Shown here in pieces: positions 36,346-45,510 of a stretch of DNA of 64,000 nt. A program made the translations under genes and the position numbers. The DNA is from Chlorobiota bacterium. GTDB lineage: Bacteria > Bacteroidota > Chlorobiia > Chlorobiales > Chlorobiaceae. Each line of letters opens with the position of its first letter. Position 1 is the stretch's first letter. The notes under the pieces were generated by a model, which did no database searches, was not told the DNA's origin, and saw only the letters and a program-made list of their open reading frames with translations. The DNA lies in assembly GCA_016866305.1 (NCBI GenBank), contig VGMX01000007.1, forward strand, positions 1 through 64,000. The letters run 5' to 3'.

Positions 36346-37295
36346 GTGTATTTCAGCGCATTGTTTTTCCGGTTCACATAAGCCGATATCCAGATGCTGA
36401 TCTCGTAAAGCAGGATCATCGGCATGCCGATGACGAGCTGGGTCACCAGATCGGTCGAAGGTGTGACGAGAGCAGCAACGATAAGGAGCACGACAATGGC
36501 GTGTTTTCGGTAGAACCGCATGAAGGCCGGCGTCAGCAGGCCGATTTGCGAGAGAATGAAGGAGATGAAGGGCAGTTCGAACACGAGACCCGAGGTGAGC
36601 AGGGTCCCCATCACGAAGCTGATGTAGTCCTGCACGGCGATGTTGTTCTTGATCAGGGGAGTGCCGAAGCCGGCAAAAAATTTCAGCGAGATCGGAAGAA
36701 AGACGAAGTAGCCGAATGAAATTCCGGCAAAAAAGCAGAGGGATATGAACAGGATGACAAAGCGCGATGCTTTCCGTTCGTTTTCATGCAGCCCTGGTTC
36801 CACGAATTTCCATATCTGGTAGGCAATGATGGGAAAGGAGAGCACAAACCCCGAGAAGAACACCACCTGCAGATAGAGGGATATCTGCCCGTAGGGCACG
36901 AGATTCTGAAGGACAATGGAGTCACTGCTTCGTTTCAGAGGGCCGATGAGCACCTCGTTGACAAGGGTATCGGCAAAGATGCCGGCAAGCGCCGTTATGA
37001 CGATAAACGCTATTCCGGCTTTGATAAGACGTTTCCGGATTTCGTCGAGATGCTCGATGAAATTCATCTCCCCTTCACCTTCCGGGGCATCCGCCATATT
37101 CTCAGTATCTGAACCCGACGGCATTTCACCGTCAGGATCTTCAGTCAGTTTTTCCTCTGCAGCTGTTTCGCCGGTTTTCTCAGTCCGGTCGCCATTATCC
37201 GTTTCCATTTCATCTCCCTGACCGGTCTCGGGCATATCTCCGGATGGAACGGGATCCGGCGCTGGCTGTTTCGTTGATTCTCTTTCCTGGCTCAT
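36342..37295 (-). CDS. tatC: Twin-arginine translocase subunit TatC with long acidic N-terminal extension
   Basis: TatC is the core receptor for folded twin-arginine proteins in the inner membrane. Six transmembrane helices are readable after residue 95, with EMNFIEHLDEIRKRLIKAGI, PLKRSSDSIVLQNLVPYGQI, YQIWKFVEPGLHENER, AGISFGYFVFLPISLKFFAG and an ending AYVNRKNNALKYT. Unusually, about 75 residues before the conserved core are acidic and low-complexity (repeated Glu, Asp, Gly, Thr), while typical TatC starts within 5-15 residues of the core. I chose ATG 37295 (MSQERES); an ATG at 37310 is possible. No tatA gene is nearby. Confidence 0.92.
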   Translation of the reverse strand: MSQERESTKQPAPDPVPSGDMPETGQGDEMETDNGDRTEKTGETAAEEKLTEDPDGEMPSGSDTENMADAPEGEGEMNFIEHLDEIRKRLIKAGIAFIVITALAGIFADTLVNEVLIGPLKRSSDSIVLQNLVPYGQISLYLQVVFFSGFVLSFPIIAYQIWKFVEPGLHENERKASRFVILFISLCFFAGISFGYFVFLPISLKFFAGFGTPLIKNNIAVQDYISFVMGTLLTSGLVFELPFISFILSQIGLLTPAFMRFYRKHAIVVLLIVAALVTPSTDLVTQLVIGMPMILLYEISIWISAYVNRKNNALKYT

Positions 37296-37592
37296 GTTTC
37301 GGCAATGCAAGCGGATAGGGTTTTATGCCCCCGTGTCGGGAGGGTGGTATAACCTGAAAACATAGCAACAAAGATGCAAGTAGCCAAGAAATTGTTCTTT
37401 TTTGCACAATGCGTGTTTTTTCCGCATCATCACACCGTGCTTCCTGCTTCCGGAAGCCGTTGATGCAATCTTTTTCGCAATCGTACGATTGGTTATTTCA
37501 AGCGGTACGGTTATACTTCCCTGTTACGGGGCGTTCCGTGTGTTCAGGAAAACAGAAGAATGGAATGGCATTTAACCAATTGAGTGTACTGA

Positions 37593-38567
37593 GTGAATAT
37601 CAGTGATGTTACAGGATCGGTTGCCGGAGAAATCGATATTTTTCAGCAGAAGTACAAAACCGTTCTGCATTCGAGCAATACGCTTGTCGACAAGGTAACC
37701 CGCTATGTCCTTCGGCAGCAGGGCAAACAGATCCGTCCGGCTCTGGTGCTTCTTTCCGCAAAAATGTGCGGAGGGATCACCGAATCGACCTACCGGGCGG
37801 CCATCATGGTGGAACTGCTCCATTCGGCGACCCTGATTCATGACGATGTTGTCGACGGAGCGGAGATGCGCAGGGGACTTGCCTCGATAAATGCGTTATG
37901 GAAAAACAAGATTTCGGTGCTGATCGGGGATTTCCTGCTCTCCAAGGGGCTGATCTATTCGCTGGAGCACAAGGATTATACCTCGTTGCACACCGTCTCG
38001 GAAGCGGTGCGCCGGATAAGCGAAGGGGAGATCCTGCAGATACAGAAAACCCGGAGTCTGGATATTTCCGAAGAGGATTATCTCAGTGTGATATCCGACA
38101 AGACCGCATCCCTTATTGCCTCATCCTGCGCGATGGGTGCGGCCACCGCTACCGATGACGAGTCGAAGATTGCCGGCATGAAGCATTACGGAGAGTATCT
38201 CGGCCTTGCCTTCCAGATTCGGGACGATCTGCTTGATTATACCGGTGATTCGAAAAAAACCGGCAAACAGATGGGCATCGATATCAAGGACAAGAAAATA
38301 ACGCTTCCGCTCATTCATGCGCTTCGCAATTCCCCTCAGCCGGAGCAGAAAATGATCCGGTCGATTCTGAAAAGCTCCCGCAAAAGGGCCGTCAAAAGTG
38401 ACGAAGTCATAGCGTTCGTCACCCGCAAGGGTGGCCTGGAGTATGCTGCCGGGGTCGCCGAAGGATTTGCTTCGAAAGCCCTGGCATCCATCAGTCCCTT
38501 TCCGGAAAGCGATGCGAAAACCTCGCTGCAGCATCTGGTGGATTTTGTCATGAAGCGTCAGCATTGA
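37593..38567 (+). CDS. Trans-polyprenyl diphosphate synthase
   Basis: This 324-residue class of prenyltransferase adds isopentenyl units to make all-trans chains used for quinones, carotenoids or (bacterio)chlorophyll tails. The first aspartate-rich motif is LIHDDVVDGAEMRRG (residues 84-88) and the second is FQIRDDLLDYTGD (about 210). GKQIRPALVLLSAKMCGG is also typical. The residues before the first motif (ELLHSAT) suggest medium or long chains, such as octaprenyl, rather than farnesyl. The translation start is GTG. Confidence 0.92.
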   Translation: MNISDVTGSVAGEIDIFQQKYKTVLHSSNTLVDKVTRYVLRQQGKQIRPALVLLSAKMCGGITESTYRAAIMVELLHSATLIHDDVVDGAEMRRGLASINALWKNKISVLIGDFLLSKGLIYSLEHKDYTSLHTVSEAVRRISEGEILQIQKTRSLDISEEDYLSVISDKTASLIASSCAMGAATATDDESKIAGMKHYGEYLGLAFQIRDDLLDYTGDSKKTGKQMGIDIKDKKITLPLIHALRNSPQPEQKMIRSILKSSRKRAVKSDEVIAFVTRKGGLEYAAGVAEGFASKALASISPFPESDAKTSLQHLVDFVMKRQH

Positions 38568-38591
38568 ACCCAACCCATAGTTTACAGCGCG

Positions 38592-39326
38592 ATGAAGAAA
38601 GCCGGAATGATTGTGTTTGTCTTGTTTGTCTTGCTTGTTGTTTTCGACAGGATTCTCATGCCCCTGTACATTTCCCAGGGACAGGAGAAAACCGTTCCCG
38701 ACGTGACCCGGATGGCTTATGAGGATGCGGAACGCTCCCTTCGGGATGCCGGACTCGATGCGAAAAAAAGCTATCATGTGAAATATCTCAGCCGGATCGA
38801 CTCCAATATCGTGCTTTCGCAGGTCCCTGTGGCGGGCTCCAGGGTCAAGCCGGGCAGGACGGTGTATCTTGTGGTGAACCGACGCGAAAAACCCAGTTTC
38901 CAGATGCCCGACCTGTACGGACGTCCGGAGTTCGATGTGCGCCAGACCCTTGAACGGCTCGATCTCCTGCTCGAGAATGTTCAGGTCAGTACGGTTACCT
39001 CTCCCGAGGAAGACGGCAGGGTTATCAGCCAGTCGATTCCGGCGCGTACCCTCGTAAAGCCCGGGGCCGGAGTTTCCGTCATTGTGGGGAAGCTCGAAAT
39101 TGCTCCTGAAGGACTTCAGAAGGTTTCCGTACCGGATGTGCTGGGCATGTCGCTTTCGGAAGCCCGCCAGATCATGTCGTCCAGCGGATTGACGACAGGC
39201 AGGATCAGTTATGAGTACTCGGCCATTCTTGTGCCGAATACGGTTATCAGCCAGAAGCCGGGGGCAAACGCGTTTGTGTCGCCGGGCATGGCCGTTGACC
39301 TGACCGTTGTGACGGCTGCCGAGTAA
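38592..39326 (+). CDS. PASTA-domain protein with single membrane anchor
   Basis: This 244-residue protein has an N-terminal transmembrane segment (MIVFVLFVLLVVFDRILM) and three PASTA repeats. The first holds VPDVTRMAYEDAERSLRDAG, the second MPDLYGRPEFDVRQTLERLD and the third VPDVLGMSLSEARQIMSSSG, each ending near PGxxVxLxV. PASTA domains bind peptidoglycan fragments or regulate wall enzymes. No kinase or PBP domain is attached, so it is a stand-alone PASTA protein, as in many Chlorobi. It lies 24 bases after the polyprenyl synthase gene. Confidence 0.9.
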   Translation: MKKAGMIVFVLFVLLVVFDRILMPLYISQGQEKTVPDVTRMAYEDAERSLRDAGLDAKKSYHVKYLSRIDSNIVLSQVPVAGSRVKPGRTVYLVVNRREKPSFQMPDLYGRPEFDVRQTLERLDLLLENVQVSTVTSPEEDGRVISQSIPARTLVKPGAGVSVIVGKLEIAPEGLQKVSVPDVLGMSLSEARQIMSSSGLTTGRISYEYSAILVPNTVISQKPGANAFVSPGMAVDLTVVTAAE

Positions 39327-39344
39327 CCGCCCGGTGAGGCAAGG

Positions 39345-39515
39345 TTACCGGTAGTTTGCTTTTTTATATTCTTCCCTGAGATCCTTGATGCCGGTGGCCC
39401 GGTCGTTTCCGTCGCTGATGAAGCCGAAATACTCAAGGACAATGCGGAAAACAAGCCAGAGGCCCGCAAAAAGAATCCTGACTGACCCGGTCAGGTTACT
39501 GATTGTTTTTTTCAT
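39345..39515 (-). CDS. Small membrane protein, function unknown
   Basis: This 56-residue protein starts MKKTISNLTGSVRILFAGLW, with a hydrophobic segment (13-31) and a charged tail (DREATGIKDL-like DRATGIKDLREEYKKA). It is convergent with the PASTA gene and lies just downstream of the DUF2934 gene on its strand. The composition and gene-like layout support it, but I cannot name a family. Confidence 0.55.
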   Translation of the reverse strand: MKKTISNLTGSVRILFAGLWLVFRIVLEYFGFISDGNDRATGIKDLREEYKKANYR

Positions 39516-39591
39516 GAAAATCCTGGTGCTGAAACAGGCCGCTCTTTTCCTGAACGGCATGTTTCAGCAGATAGAAAACGGTGTGTTTGGC

Positions 39592-39897
39592 TCAATCGGT
39601 CAGTGAATTTTCCGCTTCAAGCCAGTCATCGACATGTGAACCGTGCTGGCGTCCTTTCTGTTCCCATTTGAAATATGCGGCCAGCCTGATCTCCTCTTCC
39701 CTGGAGATGACGGTTGCTACAGGGTTCTCCGAAGCTGCTTTCGCGGGTTTTTTCTTTCTGCTTGCCGGAGCTTTTTTTACGGGTTTCTCAGCACTTGCAC
39801 CTGCGGCAGCCCCGGGACTTTTCCTTGCGGTTTTCGCGGTGCTTTTTTTTGCTGCAGGTTTATCGGCGGTTTCTTTTTCAACAGCTTTTTTCGCCAT
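39592..39897 (-). CDS. DUF2934 protein with Lys/Ala-rich tail
   Basis: This 101-residue protein has a Lys-Ala-Pro-rich N-terminal half (repeats such as [17 protein letters not shown] and [15 protein letters not shown]). A C-terminal DUF2934 motif follows, [17 protein letters not shown] and [10 protein letters not shown]. The basic half is like the tails of AlgP/AlgR3- or histone-H1-like proteins and likely binds nucleic acid, by inference only. Confidence 0.82.
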   Translation of the reverse strand: MAKKAVEKETADKPAAKKSTAKTARKSPGAAAGASAEKPVKKAPASRKKKPAKAASENPVATVISREEEIRLAAYFKWEQKGRQHGSHVDDWLEAENSLTD

Positions 39898-40053
39898 GAT
39901 GATTGGTTCCTGATAGAAAAGAAGTTTGAAAAAAAAAGTGATGCGTAAATTGATGTTATTCAGGAAAGATACAAAATAATTTCCTGCAAGGATGTTCCGG
40001 GCTTATCTTTTTCATTCCTGTAACCCAACCGCCACTGAACCGGAATAACCGCG

Positions 40054-41934
40054 ATGCAACGCATGAACAAGAAAGGGAACGTCCGTCACCGCCTGCGGGT
40101 CCTGCTTTACGCCCTGATGAGGAAAACGCGGTTTTTCAAGGGAAGCCCCCAGCAGTTTCTCCGCATGACTCTCGATTCCTTCATTGCCCAACTCAATCTC
40201 AATCAGGATCTTCCTTTTCTCCTTGTCGCGGTGTTTGTCGGACTGATTACCGGTTACGTTGCGGTGCTTTTTCACGAATCGATCCTGTTCATCAGCTCGA
40301 TCCTGTTTTCCGGACGCTCTCCTTCGGCGGTTCCCGACTTCGGCAGCCTTCATGACATGCTGGTACTGCCGTTGCTTCCGGCGGTCGGAGGACTCCTTGT
40401 CGGGCTGTACAACGCATTTGTCGTGAAGGAAAAGCCGGAGCACGGTCTTGCGTCGGTGATCAAGGCTGTTGCCCAGAAGAACGGCATGATCGGCCGCCGC
40501 CAGTGGATACACAAGACTGTCACGTCGGTCATCAGCATCGGTACGGGAGGCGGTGGAGGCCGGGAAGCGCCCATCGCCCAGGTAGGGGCGGCGCTCGGCT
40601 CCTCGCTTGCGCAAAAACTGAACTTCACCGCCGGAAGAACACGCTCTTTGCTGGGTTGCGGCGCGGCTGCCGGTCTTGCATCGGTTTTCAATGCGCCGCT
40701 CGGCGGCGTGATGTTCGCCGTCGAGGTGATTCTCGGGGATTTCAGCGTGCATACCTTCAGCCCGATCGTGGTGGCTGCCGTGGTCGGCACCGTGCTTTCC
40801 CGAAGCTATCTCGGCGCTTCACCGACCTTTCAGGTGCCGGAATACAGTCTGATGTCCAATATGGAATTTGCCCTCTATTTTTTGCTTGGCGTTTTCGCAG
40901 GGCTTTCAGCCGTGCTCTTTATCCGAACGTTCTACGCCATAGAGGAGTTTTTCCAGCGTTTTCAGAAACGGTTCGGGATCCCTTTCTGGGCAATGCCTGC
41001 CATCGGCGGCCTGCTTTGCGGGCTCTTATGCCTGTGGCTTCCCGCTCTGTACGGATTCAGCTACGAGGTGATCGAGCGGGCGCTCAACGGGGAAGTATCG
41101 TGGCAAAACATGGTCGGGGTGTATATTCTCAAACCGGTTGTGGCCGCCCTGACGGTCGGCTCGGGAGGTTCGGGAGGGATGTTCGCTCCCGCCATGAAAA
41201 TGGGCGCCATGCTGGGCGGGATGTTCGGCCATGCCGTCAACACGATTTTTCCCGGCATGACCGCGGCTTCGGGAGCCTATGCGCTGGTCGGCATGGGAGC
41301 CCTTACCGCAGGGATCATGCGGGCACCGCTGACGGTCATTCTCATTCTGTTTGAAATAACCGGGCAGTATGAGATCGTCCTGCCGATCATGTTCGCCGCA
41401 GTGACCGCATCGCTTGTCGCCCGGCTTGGCTACCGTCACACCATGGAGACCTATGTCCTCGAGAAGGAGGGCGTCAAGGTGGGATTCGGTATCGCGCTCT
41501 CCATTGCCGGGAACATCAGCGTCAGGGATGTCATGCGCAAAAATTTCATCCGCTTTACCGATGTCACCAGGGTTGAAAAGATTCTCGACGTCTTTCATCA
41601 TACCCCCGAATCGAATTTTTTCGTCATGACCGAAGATGGACGCTTTGTGGGAATGATCAGGCTTGAGGAGATGAGCATCCTGCTCGGAGATGAGCCCCTG
41701 AGCGGTTTGATTGCCGACGATGTCGTCAAGAAGGATGTGCCGGTACTTTCCGATACGGCAAAGCTCGATGAGGCGCTCAAGCTGTTCGAGCTGTCGGATT
41801 ATACCGTACTGCCGGTGGTCGATCCTGAAAGCGGACGGTTGCTCGGCATCGTGAAGCAGGATGAGGCGTTTTCCTACTACCGCAAGCAGATGAACATGTA
41901 CAGTGCGGACCGCACCGAGTCTTCCGTGGTTTAG
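40054..41934 (+). CDS. ClC-family chloride channel/transporter with tandem CBS domains
   Basis: This 626-residue protein has about ten to twelve helices in the first 450 residues. Landmarks are GTGGGGGREAPIAQVGAALG (the GREAP motif; glutamate near 171 is the expected gating residue), SVFNAPLGGVMFAVEVILGD, and TVGSGGSGGMFAPAMKMGAM. Two CBS domains follow (VRDVMRKNFIRFTDVTRVEK, then DDVVKKDVPVLSDTAKLDEA), probably for nucleotide sensing. The GSGGSGG motif with a GREAP variant leaves open channel or exchange activity. Two ATGs (40054, 40063) are equally likely starts. The stop lies 3 bases from the convergent permease gene. Confidence 0.94.
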   Translation: MQRMNKKGNVRHRLRVLLYALMRKTRFFKGSPQQFLRMTLDSFIAQLNLNQDLPFLLVAVFVGLITGYVAVLFHESILFISSILFSGRSPSAVPDFGSLHDMLVLPLLPAVGGLLVGLYNAFVVKEKPEHGLASVIKAVAQKNGMIGRRQWIHKTVTSVISIGTGGGGGREAPIAQVGAALGSSLAQKLNFTAGRTRSLLGCGAAAGLASVFNAPLGGVMFAVEVILGDFSVHTFSPIVVAAVVGTVLSRSYLGASPTFQVPEYSLMSNMEFALYFLLGVFAGLSAVLFIRTFYAIEEFFQRFQKRFGIPFWAMPAIGGLLCGLLCLWLPALYGFSYEVIERALNGEVSWQNMVGVYILKPVVAALTVGSGGSGGMFAPAMKMGAMLGGMFGHAVNTIFPGMTAASGAYALVGMGALTAGIMRAPLTVILILFEITGQYEIVLPIMFAAVTASLVARLGYRHTMETYVLEKEGVKVGFGIALSIAGNISVRDVMRKNFIRFTDVTRVEKILDVFHHTPESNFFVMTEDGRFVGMIRLEEMSILLGDEPLSGLIADDVVKKDVPVLSDTAKLDEALKLFELSDYTVLPVVDPESGRLLGIVKQDEAFSYYRKQMNMYSADRTESSVV

Positions 41935-41937
41935 CGG

Positions 41938-42969
41938 TTACTTTTTCAGGCCATTGAAGCCGATGACGATCAGGATGGTGAGTGCCTGTATGATCATGAA
42001 AATGTCTTTCGGCACATAGGCTCCGACGGCAAGCCCCCCGTACTCGAGCAGGCCGAACAGCAGTGCTGCCGGTACGATCCGGAGCGGGTGGGCTCCGGCA
42101 AGCAGCGCCACGGCGATGCCGCTGAATCCGAATCCGCCGGTCAGTCCCGCCTCGTAGTAGTGTTTGTATCCCGACACGAGATTGAGTGCGCCCAGACCCG
42201 CCACCGCACCGGCGGCGCCCATGATCCAGACAATATGCCGGCCGCTGGGGATACCGGCATATTCCGCAGCTTCCGGCTGCTCTCCGACCGACCGGAGCTC
42301 GTAACCGGCCCGCGATCTGAAAAGGTACCATGCGGCAAGGATCGCCGCGGCAATCGCAAGCAGCAGGGAGATGTTCGCCGGTGAACCGGCAAACAGGCCG
42401 GTTAGGTGATCAAGTGAGGGCAGCATCGAGGCTGCTCCGGTTTGCGCCGTGTGTTCCGTGGATGGCATGGCGAACCGGTAGTTCAGCAGGTAACCGGTCA
42501 CCCCCTGGGCGATGAAATTCAGCATGATGGTCGATATCACCTCGTTCACTCCGAACCGGATTTTCAGGACTCCGGCCGCGGCGCCCCAGATCCCTCCGGC
42601 AGTCATGCCGGCAAGAGCAGCCAGAGGCAAAGCCATGACGGGAGGTATCGATACCGGCAGCAGGGCTCCCGTTACCGCAACGGCAAAAGCCGCAAGCTGC
42701 AACTGACCCTCTCCTCCGATGTTGAAGAGCCTGGCCTTGAAGGGCAGCGCTACGGCCAAACCCGTAAAGACAAGGGTTGTCGTTCTGAAGAGCACCTGTC
42801 CGGTTCCGTATTCCGACGCCAGCGTAGCCCTGAAAAGCTTGCCGGAGATCAACAGGGGGTCCCGTCCGCTGAGCGCGATGATGAGCATGCTGCAGAGTAC
42901 TGCAAGGGCAACGGCAAAGACCGGAACGAAAAAACGGAAGGTTCTTGGTGTCATTCCTTGTGGTGTCAT
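41938..42969 (-). CDS. ABC transporter permease, nucleoside/simple-sugar (BMP-type) family
   Basis: This 343-residue integral membrane protein has eight to ten helices and belongs to the branched-chain/ribose permease superfamily (YufP/BmpC-like). Signatures are FNIGGEGQLQLAAFAVAVTG, GVLKIRFGVNEVISTIMLNF, VGEQPEAAEYAGI and GFGFSGIAVALLAGAHPLRI. The NxGGEGQ motif is typical of the nucleoside/BMP-linked group. The family usually has a second permease gene and a BMP lipoprotein; neither lies here. It abuts the ATPase gene with no gap. Confidence 0.88.
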   Translation of the reverse strand: MTPQGMTPRTFRFFVPVFAVALAVLCSMLIIALSGRDPLLISGKLFRATLASEYGTGQVLFRTTTLVFTGLAVALPFKARLFNIGGEGQLQLAAFAVAVTGALLPVSIPPVMALPLAALAGMTAGGIWGAAAGVLKIRFGVNEVISTIMLNFIAQGVTGYLLNYRFAMPSTEHTAQTGAASMLPSLDHLTGLFAGSPANISLLLAIAAAILAAWYLFRSRAGYELRSVGEQPEAAEYAGIPSGRHIVWIMGAAGAVAGLGALNLVSGYKHYYEAGLTGGFGFSGIAVALLAGAHPLRIVPAALLFGLLEYGGLAVGAYVPKDIFMIIQALTILIVIGFNGLKK

Positions 42970-44523
42970 TCAGGTGATATGCAGACCGATCTCCTGTTTG
43001 AACAACAGTTCCTCAGTCCGGCCTCCGCTCACCTCCGTTTCAGTAAATATCCGGCGCATCGATCCCTTGTACAGGCATCCGATCCTGGAGGAGAGCGCTA
43101 TGAGTTCGTCAAGTTCAGACGATACCAGCAGTATGGCCGCCCCGTTATCACGGGCTTCGATGATGCTTTTGTGGATGAATTCTATGGCCCCGATATCGAC
43201 ACCTCTTGTCGGCTGGGCCAGAATGAGCAGCTTCATTCCCGGCCGGTCGAGTTCCCTGCCTACCACGACCTTCTGCTGGTTCCCTCCCGACAGGGAGCGA
43301 AGCGGCTGACGTTCCGGGTCGCTGCACCGTATATCGTATCTGCCGGCGAGGTTCCGCGCGTAATCAGCGACAGCCTGCCGGTCAAATCCCGGTCCGCGGT
43401 GAAAACGTGGTTCCCGGTGCCGGCCGAACAGCAGATTTTCCGAAACGGAGTGGCTGGCGACAACGGCATGTTTCAGGCGGTCTTCGGGAATGTGCGAGAC
43501 GCCGAGTGCGCAAATGGAAGCAGGAGTCATTCCGGTTATGTCGATGCCGTCGAGCACGATTTTTCCGGAAACCGCTCCTTTCCGGTCGTGCATCCCCCAG
43601 AGCAGGGAGAGCAGTTCGCTCTGGCCGTTTCCCTCCACTCCGGCAATGCCGAAAATCTCGCCAGAGCGGACGGAAAAACTTGTTCCGTCAAGTTTCAGCA
43701 AGCCCTTTGCATTGCGGTAGCCGAGGTTTTCTACCGAAAGCACGGTTTTTCCGGCAGAGGGGGGAGGATTTTCAACCCTGAGCAGGACGTCGCGTCCCAC
43801 CATCATCCGTGCAAGCTCCTGCTTGCTGGTTTGACTGCAGGAAACCGTGCCCGATATTCCGCCCTTTTTCATGACCGTGACAAATTCGGCCAGGTCGAGC
43901 ACTTCATCGAGCTTGTGGGTGATGATCAGGATGGTTTTGCCCTCCTTGCGCAGCGAACGCAGCACTCCGAAGAGCCGGACGGTTTCCTGCGGAGTCAGGA
44001 CGGCCGTAGGCTCGTCAAGAATGAGGATGCTTGCTTTCCGGTAGAGCACCTTGAGTATTTCGACGCGCTGCTCCTCTCCCACCGACAGCGTTTCCACCCG
44101 TGCATCGGCTTCGACCTCCATGCCGTACTGCCGCGAAAGCCGGCGGACATGTTCTGAAGCCGCTTTCAGGGGCAAGCGCGCAAACAGCCCTTTTTGCTCG
44201 CAGCCAAGCATGATGTTTTCCGTGACGGTCATCGGATGCACCAGCATGAAGTGCTGGTGTACCATGCCGATCCCTGCAGCGATGGCGTCCCTGGGGGAGT
44301 CGAACTGCACCGGCACGCCGTTGACCGTCATGGTGCCGCAGTCAGGGCGGTGCATGCCGTAGATGATTGCGGCAAGCGTGCTTTTCCCTGCGCCGTTTTC
44401 ACCGACGACGGCATGGATGGTGCCTTTGGCGACCGAGAGTGAAACATCCCTGTTGGCTTCGATGTCGCCGAATTTTTTAGACACACCGCTCAGCTGTAAC
44501 ACCGCCCGCATGTTCTCCATCAC
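42970..44523 (-). CDS. Double-domain ABC ATPase of the BMP-type transporter
   Basis: This 517-residue protein has two ABC modules. The first has Walker A GENGAGKST, signature LSVGEEQRVEILKVL and Walker B ASILILDEPTAVLTPQE. The second has a weakened Walker A (GVEGNGQSE), signature LSGGNQQKVVVGRELDR and LLILAQPTRGVDIGAIE, as in YufO, RbsA and MglA. It is coupled to bchC, with its ATG overlapping the bchC stop by 4 bases (ATGGAGAACATGCGG follows; MRAVLQ four codons later is also possible). Combined with the permease it forms a simple-sugar or nucleoside importer that lacks a second permease here. Confidence 0.92.
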   Translation of the reverse strand: MMENMRAVLQLSGVSKKFGDIEANRDVSLSVAKGTIHAVVGENGAGKSTLAAIIYGMHRPDCGTMTVNGVPVQFDSPRDAIAAGIGMVHQHFMLVHPMTVTENIMLGCEQKGLFARLPLKAASEHVRRLSRQYGMEVEADARVETLSVGEEQRVEILKVLYRKASILILDEPTAVLTPQETVRLFGVLRSLRKEGKTILIITHKLDEVLDLAEFVTVMKKGGISGTVSCSQTSKQELARMMVGRDVLLRVENPPPSAGKTVLSVENLGYRNAKGLLKLDGTSFSVRSGEIFGIAGVEGNGQSELLSLLWGMHDRKGAVSGKIVLDGIDITGMTPASICALGVSHIPEDRLKHAVVASHSVSENLLFGRHREPRFHRGPGFDRQAVADYARNLAGRYDIRCSDPERQPLRSLSGGNQQKVVVGRELDRPGMKLLILAQPTRGVDIGAIEFIHKSIIEARDNGAAILLVSSELDELIALSSRIGCLYKGSMRRIFTETEVSGGRTEELLFKQEIGLHIT

Positions 44524-45476
44524 ACCCAGCTGATCACGGTTTTGATGGCCTCCTTGCTGTCGAGGGCTATACGGTAGGCAAGCTCGTACTGGTTGACCGG
44601 AAAGACATTGGTGAAAAACTTTTCGGTATCGAGCCTCTCCGAATCGAGCAGGGCCGCGGCACGCTGAAGGTGGCTGTATGCGGTAATGCTGGAACTGATG
44701 ATGGCGGGTTCCTTGTGCTGGATCAGCCGGTAATCGTAGGCCATCACCTCGTAATTGCCCATCAGCAGCACTTTGGCCTGGGGCTTCATCAGCCGGATGG
44801 CTTTTTCAATCATGAGAATTCGTCCGGTGGTTTCGATAACCAGATCGTAGCGGTCATTGAACGTTGCGGTGAAGTCTCCGATTTCAAGAGCGATGTGTTC
44901 GGCATGCGAGAGCTGTCCCCGGATGCCGAAGGTCTCTACGGCATCGACGTGCAGGCAACCGCTCTGGTGAAGATACTCGGAAACCATAAGCCCGACCGAT
45001 CCGAGACCGAGCACCAGCACCTGCATCGACGGGTCCGGGGCAATCTTGTCAAGTGCACTGACCACATAACCCAGAAGCCCCGTCAAGAGGTCCCTGTGAA
45101 TGGGCGGCCGTCCGAGCGGCAGCAGATCATCTTCGGAGGCAGGGATCAGTTCGGCGTGGCAACCCTCATACGGCTCGGCATCGCACCACCGGCTTCCCCT
45201 GAAAACATACACAAAGTCGCCCGGTCGCACTTTTTTTGTTTCGGGACCGGTTTCAAAAACCTGGCCGATCGATTCGCTGCCCGGAATGATCGGGTAGTCG
45301 AGCACCTTGTGCGATACCGGTTTGTTGGTAAGGAGCAAGCGGTCCAGCCCCGGTGTGATGGTGCTCGCTATGGTTTTGACAACCACATCACGGGGCATGC
45401 CGGCATCGAATTTGACCGGTTGCAGTTTCAGTTTGCTTGCTTTCGGCAGCACAATGGCTTTTGCTTCGCCCTTCAT
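44520..45476 (-). CDS. bchC: BchC, bacteriochlorophyllide dehydrogenase
   Basis: BchC oxidises the C3-1-hydroxyethyl group of bacteriochlorophyllide in bacteriochlorophyll a synthesis. The 318-residue protein reads as a zinc-less medium-chain dehydrogenase: TIASTITPGLDRLLLTNKPV, YPIIPGSESIGQVFE, FVYVFRGSRWCDAEPYEGCH, a nucleotide-binding LVLGLGSVGLMVSEYLHQSG, and RLMKPQAKVLLMGNYEVM. RSRWxDxExxEGxH-like sequence and the length match the BchC branch found in Chlorobi and purple bacteria. It heads the operon with the ABC transporter genes downstream. Confidence 0.9.
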   Translation of the reverse strand: MKGEAKAIVLPKASKLKLQPVKFDAGMPRDVVVKTIASTITPGLDRLLLTNKPVSHKVLDYPIIPGSESIGQVFETGPETKKVRPGDFVYVFRGSRWCDAEPYEGCHAELIPASEDDLLPLGRPPIHRDLLTGLLGYVVSALDKIAPDPSMQVLVLGLGSVGLMVSEYLHQSGCLHVDAVETFGIRGQLSHAEHIALEIGDFTATFNDRYDLVIETTGRILMIEKAIRLMKPQAKVLLMGNYEVMAYDYRLIQHKEPAIISSSITAYSHLQRAAALLDSERLDTEKFFTNVFPVNQYELAYRIALDSKEAIKTVISWV

Positions 45477-45510
45477 TGGAATTGACGGATGGTTACTTCG
45501 GAGAGGTTCA

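Noticed and set aside
42442-44157. Plus-strand frame of 571 codons
   Set aside because: It is antisense to the ABC ATPase and permease genes, whose Walker and signature motifs are unambiguous.
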